Notes: generated by a model from the sequence alone, not told the origin. 64,000 nt of DNA from Ruegeria sp. Alg231-54 (GCF_900143525.1 NZ_FREZ01000002.1:414327-478326), one strand, 5' to 3'. Positions 46,863 through 57,202 are shown, counted from the stretch's first letter. Program-made: numbers and translations.

Positions 46863-47399
46863 CTAGGCGACCAGAGAAATGGCCCTGTTAACCGCGATTC
46901 CCTGATTCACCGCGCGATAGGTGGGAAAAGGCAGCCGGTGCGTCGCATCAATGTCTCGCCGTATCCACGCTTGCTCTTCCAGGCGCAGAAGCGACGTCGA
47001 AAGTGCGCGATCGGAAATCGTGATCAGACCGGATTTGAGAGTCGAAAATCGTTGGGGCCTGTCGGTCAGCGCCAGAATAGGTGCCGTCCAACTGCGTCTG
47101 AGCAACGCGAAATCAGCGTCATCTGGCACGGCATTCACGATCCTGCTGGCGATTTCGGCCGCAGATACACCCGCTTGGGTCAATCGAAATTCGGGACGCA
47201 GTGGATGACCGTGGCCGGGATTTCGTTCCAAAAAACCCAATTGAATCAGGTGATCAAGGCTTTGGGCAAATGCCGTTCTGCCGGCGCTTGTCGCAGCCAG
47301 TAGCGGTGCCTGTCGTCCCGGCATGCCTTCATGCATTAACGCCAGAATGTTTAGGGACCAGGCGCGGGACGTAAGCTTGACAAGAATCGTTATGTCCAT
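46863..47399 (-). CDS. HxlR-like regulator with two tandem winged helices
   Basis: A 178-residue predicted DNA-binding protein made of two HxlR-type winged-helix units in one chain. The first (about residues 8-75) has SRAWSLNILALMHEG, a recognition region and FLERNPGHGHPLRPEFRLTQ; the second (about 100-165) has RRSWTAPILALTDRPQRFS, then ISDRALSTSLLRLEEQAWI. HxlR proteins usually dimerise from single units, so this looks like a built-in pseudodimer. A 7-bp palindrome overlaps its start codon (47399-47416), so it probably represses itself and the divergent VOC gene. Confidence 0.75.
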   Translation of the reverse strand: MDITILVKLTSRAWSLNILALMHEGMPGRQAPLLAATSAGRTAFAQSLDHLIQLGFLERNPGHGHPLRPEFRLTQAGVSAAEIASRIVNAVPDDADFALLRRSWTAPILALTDRPQRFSTLKSGLITISDRALSTSLLRLEEQAWIRRDIDATHRLPFPTYRAVNQGIAVNRAISLVA

Positions 47400-47416
47400 A
47401 AAGTATAGTTACTTTA
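47399..47416. promoter_or_regulatory. Operator palindrome between the HxlR-like regulator and the VOC gene
   Basis: TAAAGTA-TAGT-TACTTTA, perfect 7-bp arms, fills much of the 40-base divergent gap and overlaps the regulator's start codon. Its AT-rich GTA/TAC core resembles known HxlR-family sites. Confidence 0.65.
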
Positions 47417-47439
47417 ATTTTCGCCAAAAGGATAGTTCA

Positions 47440-47829
47440 ATGCCACTCGTTTCACTGGAAAACACGATCACGCTGGCCATGTCCGTGCAAGACAGGCATG
47501 TCAGTGCCGAATGGTATCAGGCCAAGCTGGGGTTCGAGCTGATCCACCATATTGACGAAGCCGGTTGGAGCGAGATGAAGACCAAAACCGACGGTGTGAC
47601 CTTGGGCCTGGGTGAGCAGGCCGAGCCTGCGCCAGGCAATACGGTGCCGGTGTTCGGGGTGTCCGATATTGCGACGGCGCGTCAGGCGCTCGAATCCTCG
47701 GGCGTCAGGTTCGATGGGGCGACTGAAACGATCGAGGGCATGGTCAGCACCGCAACGTTCTACGACCCGGACGGCAATGCGCTGATGCTGGCGCAGGATC
47801 TTAGCCAAGCGGCAAGCGCTGCCGAGTAA
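47440..47829 (+). CDS. VOC-superfamily (glyoxalase/dioxygenase-like) protein
   Basis: A 129-residue single-unit vicinal oxygen chelate protein: ITLAMSVQDRHVSAEWYQAK, then LGFELIHHIDEAGWSEM, and the second beta-alpha-beta half ending FYDPDGNALMLAQDLS. ATG 47440 begins the family's usual N-terminal strand; the frame upstream lies in the regulator's antisense and is not used. The substrate cannot be told; divergence from an HxlR-like regulator suggests an inducible detoxification enzyme. Confidence 0.85.
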   Translation: MPLVSLENTITLAMSVQDRHVSAEWYQAKLGFELIHHIDEAGWSEMKTKTDGVTLGLGEQAEPAPGNTVPVFGVSDIATARQALESSGVRFDGATETIEGMVSTATFYDPDGNALMLAQDLSQAASAAE

Positions 47830-47854
47830 TTCAGCTGCAGGCTGTGAAAACGCG

Positions 47855-47880
47855 GAGCAGACCGCTTAGGTCTGCTCTTT
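47855..47880. terminator. Shared hairpin between convergent VOC and DUF4177 genes
   Basis: GAGCAGACC (47855-47863) pairs perfectly with GGTCTGCTC (47869-47877) with a GCTTA loop and a short TTTG on the plus side. It overlaps the last codons of the minus-strand gene. The weak T-run makes termination moderate. Confidence 0.5.
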
Positions 47881-48276
47881 GTCCTTTTCGGACAGATCCG
47901 TGGGCTTCAGGGTCAATGGCGGATCTTTGACCTCTTCTGAAATCGGTGCAGGGGCCTTCACTTCTTCTGGTCCGGGCACCGGCTGAGCCACGGGTGCATC
48001 ATCGCTGTCCTCAACCGGCTCGCGCTCTGAAGAAAACTCAACTGCAACCTGTCGCCGAAACACCAGAACATTGCGCCAGTTCACGGTGGAACTGGTCAGG
48101 CCTGCGCGTTCCTCGCTGGGCAAAAGTTCCGCACGCTGGTAATCCCAGCCATCCTGCCCCATCTGATTCAGTATCTGTTCGATCGACACTGCAAACCGCC
48201 CTTCGGCAGTTTTGACGCCCTTGGCCTTGGTGCCTTTTTGTGGGGCGGGGACAACTTTGTATTCGTAGCGCTGCAT
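47866..48276 (-). CDS. DUF4177 domain protein with a charged tail
   Basis: A 136-residue protein. From ATG 48276 it begins MQRYEYKVVPAPQKG, the DUF4177 start, with QMGQDGWDYQRAELLPSEER and WRNVLVFRRQVA as later strands. After residue 80 the chain becomes a low-complexity Pro/Glu/Asp tail (for example VPGPEEVKAPAPISEEVKD). Function unknown. ATG 48306 upstream adds nine non-conserved residues. Confidence 0.82.
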   Translation of the reverse strand: MQRYEYKVVPAPQKGTKAKGVKTAEGRFAVSIEQILNQMGQDGWDYQRAELLPSEERAGLTSSTVNWRNVLVFRRQVAVEFSSEREPVEDSDDAPVAQPVPGPEEVKAPAPISEEVKDPPLTLKPTDLSEKDKEQT

Positions 48277-48448
48277 CAGATTTTCCTGGTTGCCGATCCC
48301 CAGCAATCTAACATGTTGTCGGGTTTCGAACAGTCATCATCGCCCGTTGGGCAAATTCTGTTTTGTCTGTTGCGTCCCGCGCCCGGGACCGGAAAGGTCC
48401 GCGCCAGACGCACGGACCCTGCCGTAGCAGTTTCTTGGACCGAAAGAC

Positions 48449-49960
48449 TTACGAGCTCAGCTTTTTGCTGACCAACTCATTGACCGCCTTGGGGTTCGCC
48501 TTGCCGCCGGTTGCTTTCATGACCTGACCAACAAACCAGCCTGCCAGTTTCGGGTTCACCTTGGCCTTTTCGACCTGTGCCGGATTGGCCGCGATGATTT
48601 CGTCCAGCGCAGTTTCGATGGCACCGGTGTCGGTAACTTGTTTCATGCCGCGTTCTTCAACGATCTGCGCCGGGTCGCCGCCTTCGGTATAGACAATCTC
48701 GAACAGATCCTTGGCGATCTTGCCAGAAATGGCGTCTGAGGCGATCAGGTCGATGATCCCACCCAACTGCGCGGGTGATACCGGCGAGTCGGTGATGTCG
48801 TGATCTTCTTTCTTCAAGCGACCAAACAACTCGTTGATCACCCAGTTTGCGGCCAGTTTACCATTGCGGCCTTTGGCGACCTCTTCGAAATAGGCAGCCG
48901 ACTCCACTTCTGCCGTCAGAACCGACGCATCGTAATCCGTCAGACCGAAGGTGCCGATAAAACGCGCCTTTTTGGCATCCGGTAGTTCTGGAAGCCTGGC
49001 TGCGATGTCATCAACCCACGCCTGTTCAATCTCCAGGGGCAGCAAGTCAGGGTCGGGGAAATAGCGGTAATCATGGGCTTCTTCCTTTGACCGCATCGAG
49101 CGTGTCTCACCCTTGTCCGGATCATACAGGCGGGTTTCCTGATCGACAGTGCCGCCACCTTCGACGATGGCAATCTGACGCCGGGCCTCGACCTCGATCG
49201 CTTGCTGGATAAAGCGCATCGAGTTCATGTTCTTGATCTCGCAACGCGTACCCAGATGCGAGAAGTCCTGCGTTTCCTGATACTTTTCATAGGCACCGGG
49301 CAAGCAGATCGAAACATTGACGTCCGCCCGCAAGTTGCCGTTTTGCATGTTGCCATCGCAGGTACCCAGATAACGCAGAATCTGGCGCATCTTGGCGATG
49401 TAGGCTGCTGCTTCTTCGGGCCCGCGAATATCAGGGCGGCTGACGATCTCCATCAGGCAAACACCGGTCCGGTTCAGGTCGACAAAGGACATATGCGGGT
49501 CCATGTCATGGATCGATTTGCCGGCGTCCTGTTCCATGTGGATGCGTTCAATTCGCACCATGCGAGCAGTGCCGTCGCCCACTTCCACCAGCACTTCACC
49601 TTCGCCCACGATGGGCTGGTACAGCTGAGAAATCTGGTAACCCTGCGGCAGATCGGGATAGAAATAATTCTTGCGGTCAAAGGCCGATACCAGGTTGATA
49701 TCTGCCTTCAAGCCCAGCCCGGTTCGTACCGCCTGTTCAACGCAGAATTCGTTGATCACCGGCAGCATTCCCGGCATCGCCGCGTCCACGAACGCCACGT
49801 TCGAGTTCGGCTCGGCCCCGAATTGGGTCGATGCGCCCGAGAACAGCTTGGCATTGGAAGAGACCTGCGCATGCACCTCCATCCCGATGACCAGTTCCCA
49901 ATCGTGCTTGGCCCCGGCAATGGTTTTGGGTTTGGGCATTTCGTATGTCAGGTCGAGCAT
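48449..49960 (-). CDS. gatB: Aspartyl/glutamyl-tRNA amidotransferase subunit B
   Basis: A 503-residue subunit of GatCAB, which makes Gln-tRNA(Gln) and Asn-tRNA(Asn) by transamidation. It shows [81 protein letters not shown] and a YqeY-like C-terminal domain. ATG 49960 ([12 protein letters not shown]) is taken because GAGG lies 8-11 bases upstream and it gives the usual length; ATG 49972 is possible. gatA and gatC are not nearby, as is common in this group. Confidence 0.95.
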   Translation of the reverse strand: MLDLTYEMPKPKTIAGAKHDWELVIGMEVHAQVSSNAKLFSGASTQFGAEPNSNVAFVDAAMPGMLPVINEFCVEQAVRTGLGLKADINLVSAFDRKNYFYPDLPQGYQISQLYQPIVGEGEVLVEVGDGTARMVRIERIHMEQDAGKSIHDMDPHMSFVDLNRTGVCLMEIVSRPDIRGPEEAAAYIAKMRQILRYLGTCDGNMQNGNLRADVNVSICLPGAYEKYQETQDFSHLGTRCEIKNMNSMRFIQQAIEVEARRQIAIVEGGGTVDQETRLYDPDKGETRSMRSKEEAHDYRYFPDPDLLPLEIEQAWVDDIAARLPELPDAKKARFIGTFGLTDYDASVLTAEVESAAYFEEVAKGRNGKLAANWVINELFGRLKKEDHDITDSPVSPAQLGGIIDLIASDAISGKIAKDLFEIVYTEGGDPAQIVEERGMKQVTDTGAIETALDEIIAANPAQVEKAKVNPKLAGWFVGQVMKATGGKANPKAVNELVSKKLSS

Positions 49961-50030
49961 GGCGCGCCTCATTTCCGCAGAAGTCTAAGCCTGCGTATTA
50001 GGCCCGGCACGGCCTAGGGGCAAGGGGGAA

Positions 50031-51293
50031 TCAGTGCCCGGACAGGCGCAAACCCGTCGGAGTAAAGGTCACATCCAATCCGCTGCGCAGCTCATCACGG
50101 AACAGATCGCCAATTGCACGCAGAGCATCGCGCTGCCCGCGGGCAGCAAACCGTTCGGGTGAATTGATCCGAACACTGTTGTTGAACCCATTTGCTGCAT
50201 GGGCCCAGATCAAGGGGTGCAGTTCAGTCAGGTGGTCGCGGATCAGCCAGTTTGCAGCCTGGTGTATCTGGCTGCGCACCAGATCTGCCTTGTCGCACTG
50301 GCCAGCGCCGTTCTGGATCGTGATGGCACAGTATGCCGACAGCATGTTGACGGTTTGCTGGTCAGGGCGTCGGCGCAGAATATCGTGCATGCCTTCCAGG
50401 AAAAAATCGACATCCAGACGCGCGCAGGCCTCTTCGTCCAGGGCAATTGCGTCGAACTGAACCCAAGTATAACCTCCGGCCCCCCAGATGTCCCGCGTCT
50501 GGGCCGCCATACGCAGCGCCTGGACCTCAAGCTCGCCATAGCTTCCGAACCAGCGCGGCAGCAGGTGGGTCCCCATCGCGCGCATGTGCCGATGGTTAAC
50601 CGGGTCGAGTTTAATCAACCGCTCGTATTCATCCGCCACCCGTGTGTTGGCTCTACGCTGACCCGCCAAAATTGCGCAGCCAGCCGAGGCGACAATGGGG
50701 CTGTCCGGGGCGGCCTCGCGACAATTGGGAAGGATTGCAGCTGCCCGATCGAAATGGGCGGCGCAGCGGGATTGGTGCAGCGAGGGCAGGGTTGCTTCGT
50801 TCGTTGTACCGCGCCATGCCCATGCCATATCAATGTGGGCCAAAGCGACAACCAAGGCGATCATCGGGTCGCCCGAGTGCGCGCGCATCTCGTCTTCCAA
50901 TTCGGAAATGCCGTTCATGACATCAAATTCTGATAGCGCTTTGGCGTCAGACAGCGCGTGCTCTGCGGCCAGAACCACATCGGCTCGCGCCCCAAACGCC
51001 AGCAATTCGGCGACGGGCATTCCGTCAGGTGCAGTTTCCCGTGCGTCGTCTGCCTTGTGCATCAGGTCGGACAATTCTGCCCAGCGATCCTGTCTGGCCA
51101 GGAAGCGGCCTTTTTCTAACGAGCTGCGCCCAATCTCATCCTGGGCCTGAACATCAGCCAATGGGATGTTCAATTGCCCTTGGTCCGGCAATACAGGCGA
51201 AACAGCCAGGTCAGCGAAATACGCGCCGGATGCAGCGGGATGAGCAATAGAAGATCGGGAACGGGACGAACGGTCCCTCAAAAACCAGAACAT
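50031..51293 (-). CDS. Uncharacterised helical-repeat protein
   Basis: A 420-residue protein I cannot assign. From ATG 51293 it begins MFWFLRDRSSRSRSS, has no signal peptide or membrane helix, and is almost wholly helical, with TPR-like stretches such as SLEKGRFLARQDRWAELSDL, SGDPMIALVVALAHIDMAWA and ADEYERLIKLDPVNHRHMRA. It ends in a short strand LDVTFTPTGLRLSGH. Nothing in the neighbourhood (gatB after it, a small membrane protein before) suggests a partner. Codon use is normal for the window. Confidence 0.7.
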   Translation of the reverse strand: MFWFLRDRSSRSRSSIAHPAASGAYFADLAVSPVLPDQGQLNIPLADVQAQDEIGRSSLEKGRFLARQDRWAELSDLMHKADDARETAPDGMPVAELLAFGARADVVLAAEHALSDAKALSEFDVMNGISELEDEMRAHSGDPMIALVVALAHIDMAWAWRGTTNEATLPSLHQSRCAAHFDRAAAILPNCREAAPDSPIVASAGCAILAGQRRANTRVADEYERLIKLDPVNHRHMRAMGTHLLPRWFGSYGELEVQALRMAAQTRDIWGAGGYTWVQFDAIALDEEACARLDVDFFLEGMHDILRRRPDQQTVNMLSAYCAITIQNGAGQCDKADLVRSQIHQAANWLIRDHLTELHPLIWAHAANGFNNSVRINSPERFAARGQRDALRAIGDLFRDELRSGLDVTFTPTGLRLSGH

Positions 51294-51423
51294 GGCAGCA
51301 CTCGAAACAAACAAACCAGAAACTTGAGGGTAAGAGCTTTGCCGCAATCGGTGTCAAATTCAAGGTCTTTGAAGGGGACTGGTTAATATTTGCCTCTAAT
51401 TTTTCAAAAATGAACCTATTGTT

Positions 51424-51852
51424 TCAAAATGTGACGAAGTGATGACGTTCAATTCGAAAACCAGCCTGTTGCAGGACCTGTTCGAACTCCCTGTGGTGCG
51501 GAGACGACTCATCAGGCAGCCGAATCCGCTTGCCGGATATCAAAATCAGAGAAACGCGCACCGAGAAATCCCAACGCGTGTCGAAGCGGACATAATCAAT
51601 GTCCGAACGATCAATTTCGGCCTCACGGGTGCCGGTAAACCAGCGCAGTTTGTTCTGATCAAGAACCAACCCTGCGCTGGTGTTCTGTGTGATATCCCAA
51701 ATGGCCGGTAACGTAGGCAGCGCCAACAGCACCACCAGCCACCATGCCGCGTCGAACATGATCACAAGTGCCAAAAAGGCCGCATAGACGCAGATCAGAA
51801 CACCAACAGTGCGCGGTGCCCGGTTCTGACGCGTAAATTCAAATTCCGTCAT
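51424..51852 (-). CDS. Two-helix membrane protein with a small cytoplasmic domain
   Basis: A 142-residue protein of unknown family. Two adjacent membrane helices (VGVLICVYAAFLALVIMF and WWLVVLLALPTLPAIW) are followed by a beta-rich domain: GLVLDQNKLRWFTGTREA, IDYVRFDTRWDFSVRVSLI, and HREFEQVLQQAGFRIER. The pattern of short strands after a hairpin of helices resembles PH-like membrane proteins (bPH), but I would not name it. Its start overlaps the pepN stop by 4 bases, so the two are probably cotranslated. Confidence 0.7.
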   Translation of the reverse strand: MTEFEFTRQNRAPRTVGVLICVYAAFLALVIMFDAAWWLVVLLALPTLPAIWDITQNTSAGLVLDQNKLRWFTGTREAEIDRSDIDYVRFDTRWDFSVRVSLILISGKRIRLPDESSPHHREFEQVLQQAGFRIERHHFVTF

Positions 51853-54401
51853 GCGTTGAGAATGCGAGAGACCATTTCGGTCGTGTCGCGCGACAGGTCA
51901 GGCGTTTCCGCGATGCGGGTCAGTTGCGCGCGGATCAGGTCCTGACGGTCTGCGTCATAGCGTTTCCAGGTTTGGAATGCCGAACACATCCGCGCCGTGG
52001 TTTGTGGGTTGACCGGGTCCAGTTTGATCAGCCAGTCGGCCAGCAACGCATAACCAGCACCATCTGCGCGGTGGAAACCGGCGTGGTTCATCGCCAGCGC
52101 ACCCATCACGGCCCGGAACCGGTTGGGATTCTTCCAGTTGAAGTCCGGATGCTCCGTCAGGGTGCGGGCGATGTCTGCCGTGGTCGCTGGCGAGGCCATC
52201 CCGACCTGAAGGGCAAACCATTTGTCCATAACCAGACGGTCGTGCTGCCATTGTTCGTAGAACGCAGAAAGCTCGGCCTCGCCTTTGCCTGCGCGCAGCA
52301 GGCAGGACAGGGCGCTCAGTTGCTGTGTCATGTTGCCAGCCGCCGCGTATTGCTCGGCTGCCATTGCCGCACCATCAAGTCGTGACGTCAGGGCCAGTGC
52401 GGCATTGCCAAGCGAACGTTTGCCGGCTTGGTCTGCATCGGGACTGTATGGTGCCTCGATCAAGGTTTCGCTGTGCAAGCGCGGCAGCAAGTCCTGAACG
52501 TGCTGCGCGGTTGCCTGCCGCAGCGTCTCGACCGCTGTCCAGATCGCCATAGGGTCAGGTGTTTCACCCCGGTCGGACAATGCGGCCGCCAGCTCGGATT
52601 GCGAAGGCAGACCCAGCATCAGGGCGCGATACGCCGGGTCCAGATCGCCGTCGCGCAGAACGGCCAACACCCCGTCGAGGTAATCCGCACCCGGCGTTGC
52701 GTCTTCCAGGATCATGCGCAACAGCGTGTCCTGCGCCAAAGACCGTCCCGCCTGCCACCGATTGAAAGGATCGGTGTCGTGGGCCAGAAGGAAGGCGCGT
52801 TCGGCGTCAGTGTGATCGTGCTCAAGGATCACAGGGGCCGAGAAATCTCGCAGAATCGAGGCCACAGGTTTTGCCGCCAGCCCGTTAAATTGGAAGCTTT
52901 GTTCCGCCTCGGTCAGTTCCAGAATCTCGGTCGCGCGCACCTCGTCCCCGTTTTGGCCAAGCAGACCTACAGCGACGGGGATCACTTGCGGCAGCTTTTC
53001 GGATTGCCCAAGTGTTTCTTCGGTGTGCTGCGCCAATGTCAGCGTATATGTGCCGTCGTTCCAATCTTCGCTCACTGTCACGCGCGGCGTGCCAGATTGG
53101 CTGTACCAGCGCTTGAATTGGCTCAGATCGCGGCCGGTGGTGTCCTCAAACACCTTGATCCAGTCTTCAATGGTGCAGGCCTGCCCATCGTGACGATCGA
53201 AATACAAATCCAAAGCCTTGGTGTAGGCCTCATCACCAACCAAACGTTTCAGCATGCCGATGACCTCGGCACCTTTTTCGTAGACGGTCGCGGTGTAGAA
53301 GTTGTTGATTTCCTGAAAACTCTCGGGCCGGACGGGATGCGACAAGGGCCCGTTATCTTCGGGGAATTGCCGCGCGCGCAGGTCGATGGCGTCCTCAATC
53401 CGCTTTACCGGGGCCGAGCGCATGTCCGAGGTGAACTGCGCATCCCGGAAAACGGTCAGCCCTTCTTTCAGGCACAGTTGGAACCAGTCGCGGCAGGTGA
53501 TCCGGTTGCCGGTCCAATTGTGGAAATACTCATGCGCGATGATCGCTTCGATCCGTTCAAAATTGGCGTCGGTCGAGGTTTCAGGGCTGGCCAGAACAGC
53601 GGATGAGTTGAAGATGTTCAACCCCTTGTTCTCCATCGCGCCCATGTTGAAATCGTCCACGGCCACGATGTTGAAAACGTCCAGATCGTATTCGCGGCCA
53701 TAGACGTCCTCGTCCCATTTCATGGACTTCTTCAGTGCTTCCATACCGAAATCGCATTTGCCTTCGTCACCGGGGCGAACCCAGAGGTTCAACTCCACAT
53801 TGCGACCCGACATGGTGGTGAACTGGCCGGGATGGGCGATCAGATCGCCCGCGACCAGCGCGAACAAGTAAGCGGGTTTGGGCCACGGGTCGGTCCATTC
53901 TGCCCAGCCTTCGCCTTTGCCCGAGGGGTTGCCGTTGGACAGCAGTACAGGAAGGTCGCCGTTGATGCGCACGGTAAAGGTGGACATTACATCGGGGCGG
54001 TCGGGGTAGAAGGTGATCTTGCGGAACCCTTCCGCCTCGCACTGGGTGCAGTACATGCCGTTCGACATATAAAGCCCTTCGAGGGCGGTGTTGTTTCCGG
54101 GATCGATCTCGACCTCGGCCTCCCAGATAAATGGCGAGTCGGGGGCAGCAACGGTCAGGCCCTTATCGGTAATCTCGGGGGTGATATCCGCACCGTCGAT
54201 GGATGCGCGGATCAGCTTGAGGTCTTCGCCGTGCAGGAAGAACGTCTTGTCGCTGGCCTCCGGGTTCGGGCGAAATGCAATGCGAGAGGTGACGCGGGTT
54301 GCGTGGGCGGCGAGGTCGAACGTCAGGTGCACGCTGTCCACCAGATAACCAAAGGGTGTGTAGTCTTTCAGATAGATCGTCGTTGGGGCAGCGTCGCGCA
54401 T
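51849..54401 (-). CDS. pepN: Aminopeptidase N (M1 family)
   Basis: An 850-residue zinc aminopeptidase. It starts MRDAAPTTIYLKDYTPFGY and carries the exopeptidase motif GAMENKGLNIFN (about residue 250) and the zinc motif IIAHEYFHNWTGNR (about 283, HExxH with the downstream glutamate in the CLKEGLTVFRDAQ segment). The Ig-like and C-terminal helical domains of bacterial PepN follow. ATG 54401 is preferred; an in-frame ATG at 54461 would add 20 poorly conserved residues. It is divergent from glcB. Confidence 0.95.
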   Translation of the reverse strand: MRDAAPTTIYLKDYTPFGYLVDSVHLTFDLAAHATRVTSRIAFRPNPEASDKTFFLHGEDLKLIRASIDGADITPEITDKGLTVAAPDSPFIWEAEVEIDPGNNTALEGLYMSNGMYCTQCEAEGFRKITFYPDRPDVMSTFTVRINGDLPVLLSNGNPSGKGEGWAEWTDPWPKPAYLFALVAGDLIAHPGQFTTMSGRNVELNLWVRPGDEGKCDFGMEALKKSMKWDEDVYGREYDLDVFNIVAVDDFNMGAMENKGLNIFNSSAVLASPETSTDANFERIEAIIAHEYFHNWTGNRITCRDWFQLCLKEGLTVFRDAQFTSDMRSAPVKRIEDAIDLRARQFPEDNGPLSHPVRPESFQEINNFYTATVYEKGAEVIGMLKRLVGDEAYTKALDLYFDRHDGQACTIEDWIKVFEDTTGRDLSQFKRWYSQSGTPRVTVSEDWNDGTYTLTLAQHTEETLGQSEKLPQVIPVAVGLLGQNGDEVRATEILELTEAEQSFQFNGLAAKPVASILRDFSAPVILEHDHTDAERAFLLAHDTDPFNRWQAGRSLAQDTLLRMILEDATPGADYLDGVLAVLRDGDLDPAYRALMLGLPSQSELAAALSDRGETPDPMAIWTAVETLRQATAQHVQDLLPRLHSETLIEAPYSPDADQAGKRSLGNAALALTSRLDGAAMAAEQYAAAGNMTQQLSALSCLLRAGKGEAELSAFYEQWQHDRLVMDKWFALQVGMASPATTADIARTLTEHPDFNWKNPNRFRAVMGALAMNHAGFHRADGAGYALLADWLIKLDPVNPQTTARMCSAFQTWKRYDADRQDLIRAQLTRIAETPDLSRDTTEMVSRILNA

Positions 54402-54607
54402 CAGGGGCCTCGCGTGATTTTGTGTTTGGGCGAACGTATGGGCTGTGGCGGTTGGCTGCAAGCGGTGCGATCCGCGCGCCGGAATGTCCCGAAAATTGAT
54501 TTTGGTAAGTCTTTTTGACCGCGACGCTGCGGCGCACGTTGCCTATCGGAAACTTTCGTCCTAAATGCTGACGGCATACAGTCGTGCACATTCCCGGGAG
54601 AAACAAA

Positions 54608-56740
54608 ATGAGCAGCAGACAGGCGCGCAGCGGATTGCAGGTGGATACGGTTCTGGCCGAGTTCATCGAAGGCCAAGCCCTGCCGGGAACCGGTGTCACA
54701 GCAGATGCCTTCTGGGATGGTCTGGCGCGCATGGTCGCCGAGCTTGGCCCCAAAAACCGCGCCTTTCTGGCCAAGCGGCAGGACATTCAGGGCAAGATCG
54801 ATGCATGGCATCTTGAGCGCCAAGGGCAGGACCACGACGCCGAGGCCTATCAGGCTTTCCTGCACGAGATCGGCTATCTGGTTGAGGAAGGTGCGGATTT
54901 CCAGATTGAAACCGCCAATGTCGACCCCGAGATCGCCTCGATCCCCGGACCGCAGCTTGTTGTTCCGATTACCAATGCGCGTTTTGCGCTGAACGCAGCC
55001 AATGCACGTTGGGGCAGCCTTTACGATGCGCTTTACGGAACGGACGCGATGGGTGATCTGCCCGCGGCTAGCGGCTACGACGCGGCGCGGGGCGCGCGGG
55101 TGATTGCATGGGCCAAAGGGTTCTTGGATGACGCTGTGCCGCTGGCTTTCGGGTCATGGGCTGATGTCTCAGATCTGAGCGTACAGGACGGCGCGCTGAT
55201 GCCAACTCTGGCCAATCCTAAACAATTTGTAGGTTACGACGGAGATCCAGGCAAACCGGATGCGGTACTGCTATGCAACAACGGGCTGCACATTCAGATC
55301 CGGATCGACGGACACAGCGCTATCGGGGCCACTGATCCGGCGCATATTGCTGATATGCGTCTGGAATCGGCCTTGTCGACCATCATGGATTGCGAGGATT
55401 CGGTCGCTTGCGTCGATGCCACTGACAAGGTGGTGGCATATGGCAACTGGCTTGGGTTGATGAAGGGTGACCTGACCGAAGAGGTGAACAAGGGCAACAC
55501 GTCTTTCACCCGCAAACTTGCCAAGGACCTAAGCTTTACAACGGTATCCGGTGAGACAGGCAGCTTGAAGGGTCGTTCGCTGATGCTGATCCGCAACGTC
55601 GGGCATTTGATGACAAACCCTGCTGTGTTGGATGAACAAGGCAATGAGATCGGCGAAGGGTTGATGGATGCGCTCTGCACGACGCTGATCGCCATGCACG
55701 ATCTTAAGCGTGACGGCGGAAATTCTGTCCAAGGCTCGGTCTATGTGGTGAAACCCAAAATGCACGGCCCGAAAGAAGTCGCGTTCTCGGTTGAGATTTT
55801 TGACATGGTCGAAGACATCCTTGGCCTGCCGCGCAATACCGTGAAGCTGGGCATCATGGATGAAGAACGCCGCACGTCGGTCAACCTCAAGGAATGCATC
55901 CGCGCTGCGAAATCGCGGGTGGCTTTCATCAACACCGGTTTTCTTGACCGGACTGGGGATGAGATTCACACCTCGATCGAAGCTGGGCCAATGCTGCCCA
56001 AGGGTGACATCAAGAACACGCCGTGGATTGCGTCTTATGAAGATCGCAACGTAGATATTGGTTTGGCCTGCGGCCTGAAGGGCAAGGCGCAGATTGGTAA
56101 GGGCATGTGGGCTATGCCCGACCGGATGGGTGATATGCTGGAGCAGAAGATCGGCCACCCGAAATCCGGCGCGACATGCGCCTGGGTGCCGTCGCCGACA
56201 GCCGCGACATTGCACGCGACGCATTATCACAAGGTCGACGTGCTGGCGCGCCAGGATGAACTGGCTGCTGTTGGCGCGCGGGGGACGCTGGGGGATTTGC
56301 TGACCATTCCGTTGCTGGGCGGTCGAAACCTCAGCGAGAACGAGATCACCCGCGAGATCGAGAACAACGCGCAGGGCATTCTTGGATACGTGGTGCGCTG
56401 GGTCGATCAGGGTGTTGGCTGTTCGAAGGTGCCGGATATCAACGATGTCGGTCTGATGGAGGATCGCGCGACCTGCCGGATTTCATCTCAGGCGCTGGCC
56501 AACTGGTTGCACCATGAAGTTGTCTCGGAAGGGCAGGTCATGGCTGCTATGCAAAAAATGGCCGCAGTGGTGGATCGCCAGAACGAAAATGACGCAGACT
56601 ATCGCCCGTTGGCACCCGGTTTCGACGGAATTGCTTTCCAAGCGGCCTGTGATCTGGTCTTCAAGGGGCGTGTGCAACCCTCGGGCTATACCGAGCCGGT
56701 CCTGCATGCTCGCCGTCTGGAACTGAAAGCCAGCCTTTAA
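54608..56740 (+). CDS. glcB: Malate synthase G
   Basis: A 710-residue monomeric enzyme that condenses glyoxylate and acetyl-CoA to malate in the glyoxylate/glycolate pathway. The long form is shown by the N-terminal clasp and the motifs [73 protein letters not shown] and [24 protein letters not shown] 54608 has GGGAGAAA just upstream. A GlcG-like gene follows 25 bases later. Confidence 0.95.
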   Translation: MSSRQARSGLQVDTVLAEFIEGQALPGTGVTADAFWDGLARMVAELGPKNRAFLAKRQDIQGKIDAWHLERQGQDHDAEAYQAFLHEIGYLVEEGADFQIETANVDPEIASIPGPQLVVPITNARFALNAANARWGSLYDALYGTDAMGDLPAASGYDAARGARVIAWAKGFLDDAVPLAFGSWADVSDLSVQDGALMPTLANPKQFVGYDGDPGKPDAVLLCNNGLHIQIRIDGHSAIGATDPAHIADMRLESALSTIMDCEDSVACVDATDKVVAYGNWLGLMKGDLTEEVNKGNTSFTRKLAKDLSFTTVSGETGSLKGRSLMLIRNVGHLMTNPAVLDEQGNEIGEGLMDALCTTLIAMHDLKRDGGNSVQGSVYVVKPKMHGPKEVAFSVEIFDMVEDILGLPRNTVKLGIMDEERRTSVNLKECIRAAKSRVAFINTGFLDRTGDEIHTSIEAGPMLPKGDIKNTPWIASYEDRNVDIGLACGLKGKAQIGKGMWAMPDRMGDMLEQKIGHPKSGATCAWVPSPTAATLHATHYHKVDVLARQDELAAVGARGTLGDLLTIPLLGGRNLSENEITREIENNAQGILGYVVRWVDQGVGCSKVPDINDVGLMEDRATCRISSQALANWLHHEVVSEGQVMAAMQKMAAVVDRQNENDADYRPLAPGFDGIAFQAACDLVFKGRVQPSGYTEPVLHARRLELKASL

Positions 56741-56765
56741 ACCATCAGGAACGATAGGACACGAC

Positions 56766-57191
56766 ATGGGAGTTTCCCTCCGCAAAGCCCGCACCATCAT
56801 CCGAAAGACCCTTGAGAAGGGGCACGAAATGGAGCTGAAACCCCTTTCCGTCGTCGTTCTTGATGCAGGCGGACATGTTATTGCGTTTGAACGCGAAGAC
56901 GACGCGGCCCCCGGGCGGTTCGCGATTGCGCATGGCAAGGCCTATGGCGCAGTGATGCTTGGCCTGGCCGGCACAGCGCAGATGCAGCGGGCCGAGGCGC
57001 AGGCCTATTTCATGGCAGCTGTGAATGGCGTCTATGGCGGGCAGGTCGTTCCGGTCCCGGGTGGTGTGTTGCTGCGCGACAAAAAGGGCGCAGTGATCGG
57101 TGCGGTCGGCGTGACCGGCGATACGTCTGACAATGATGCCGCAGCGGCATTGGCCGGGATCGAAACTGCCGGCCTGATTGGTGAGATCTGA
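56766..57191 (+). CDS. GlcG/HbpS family protein (DUF336)
   Basis: A 141-residue protein of the GlcG/HbpS family, recognised by LSVVVLDAGGHVIAFEREDD, AIAHGKAYGAVMLGLAG and the central VPVPGGVLLRDKKGAVIGAVGV-type segment, ending SDNDAAAALAGIETAGL. Members include heme-binding HbpS, and glcG sits in the glycolate (glc) operon of E. coli next to glcB; here the pairing with malate synthase G is the same although glcDEF are absent. Its biochemical role is not settled. Confidence 0.85.
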   Translation: MGVSLRKARTIIRKTLEKGHEMELKPLSVVVLDAGGHVIAFEREDDAAPGRFAIAHGKAYGAVMLGLAGTAQMQRAEAQAYFMAAVNGVYGGQVVPVPGGVLLRDKKGAVIGAVGVTGDTSDNDAAAALAGIETAGLIGEI

Positions 57192-57202
57192 ACCTGATGA
57201 CT

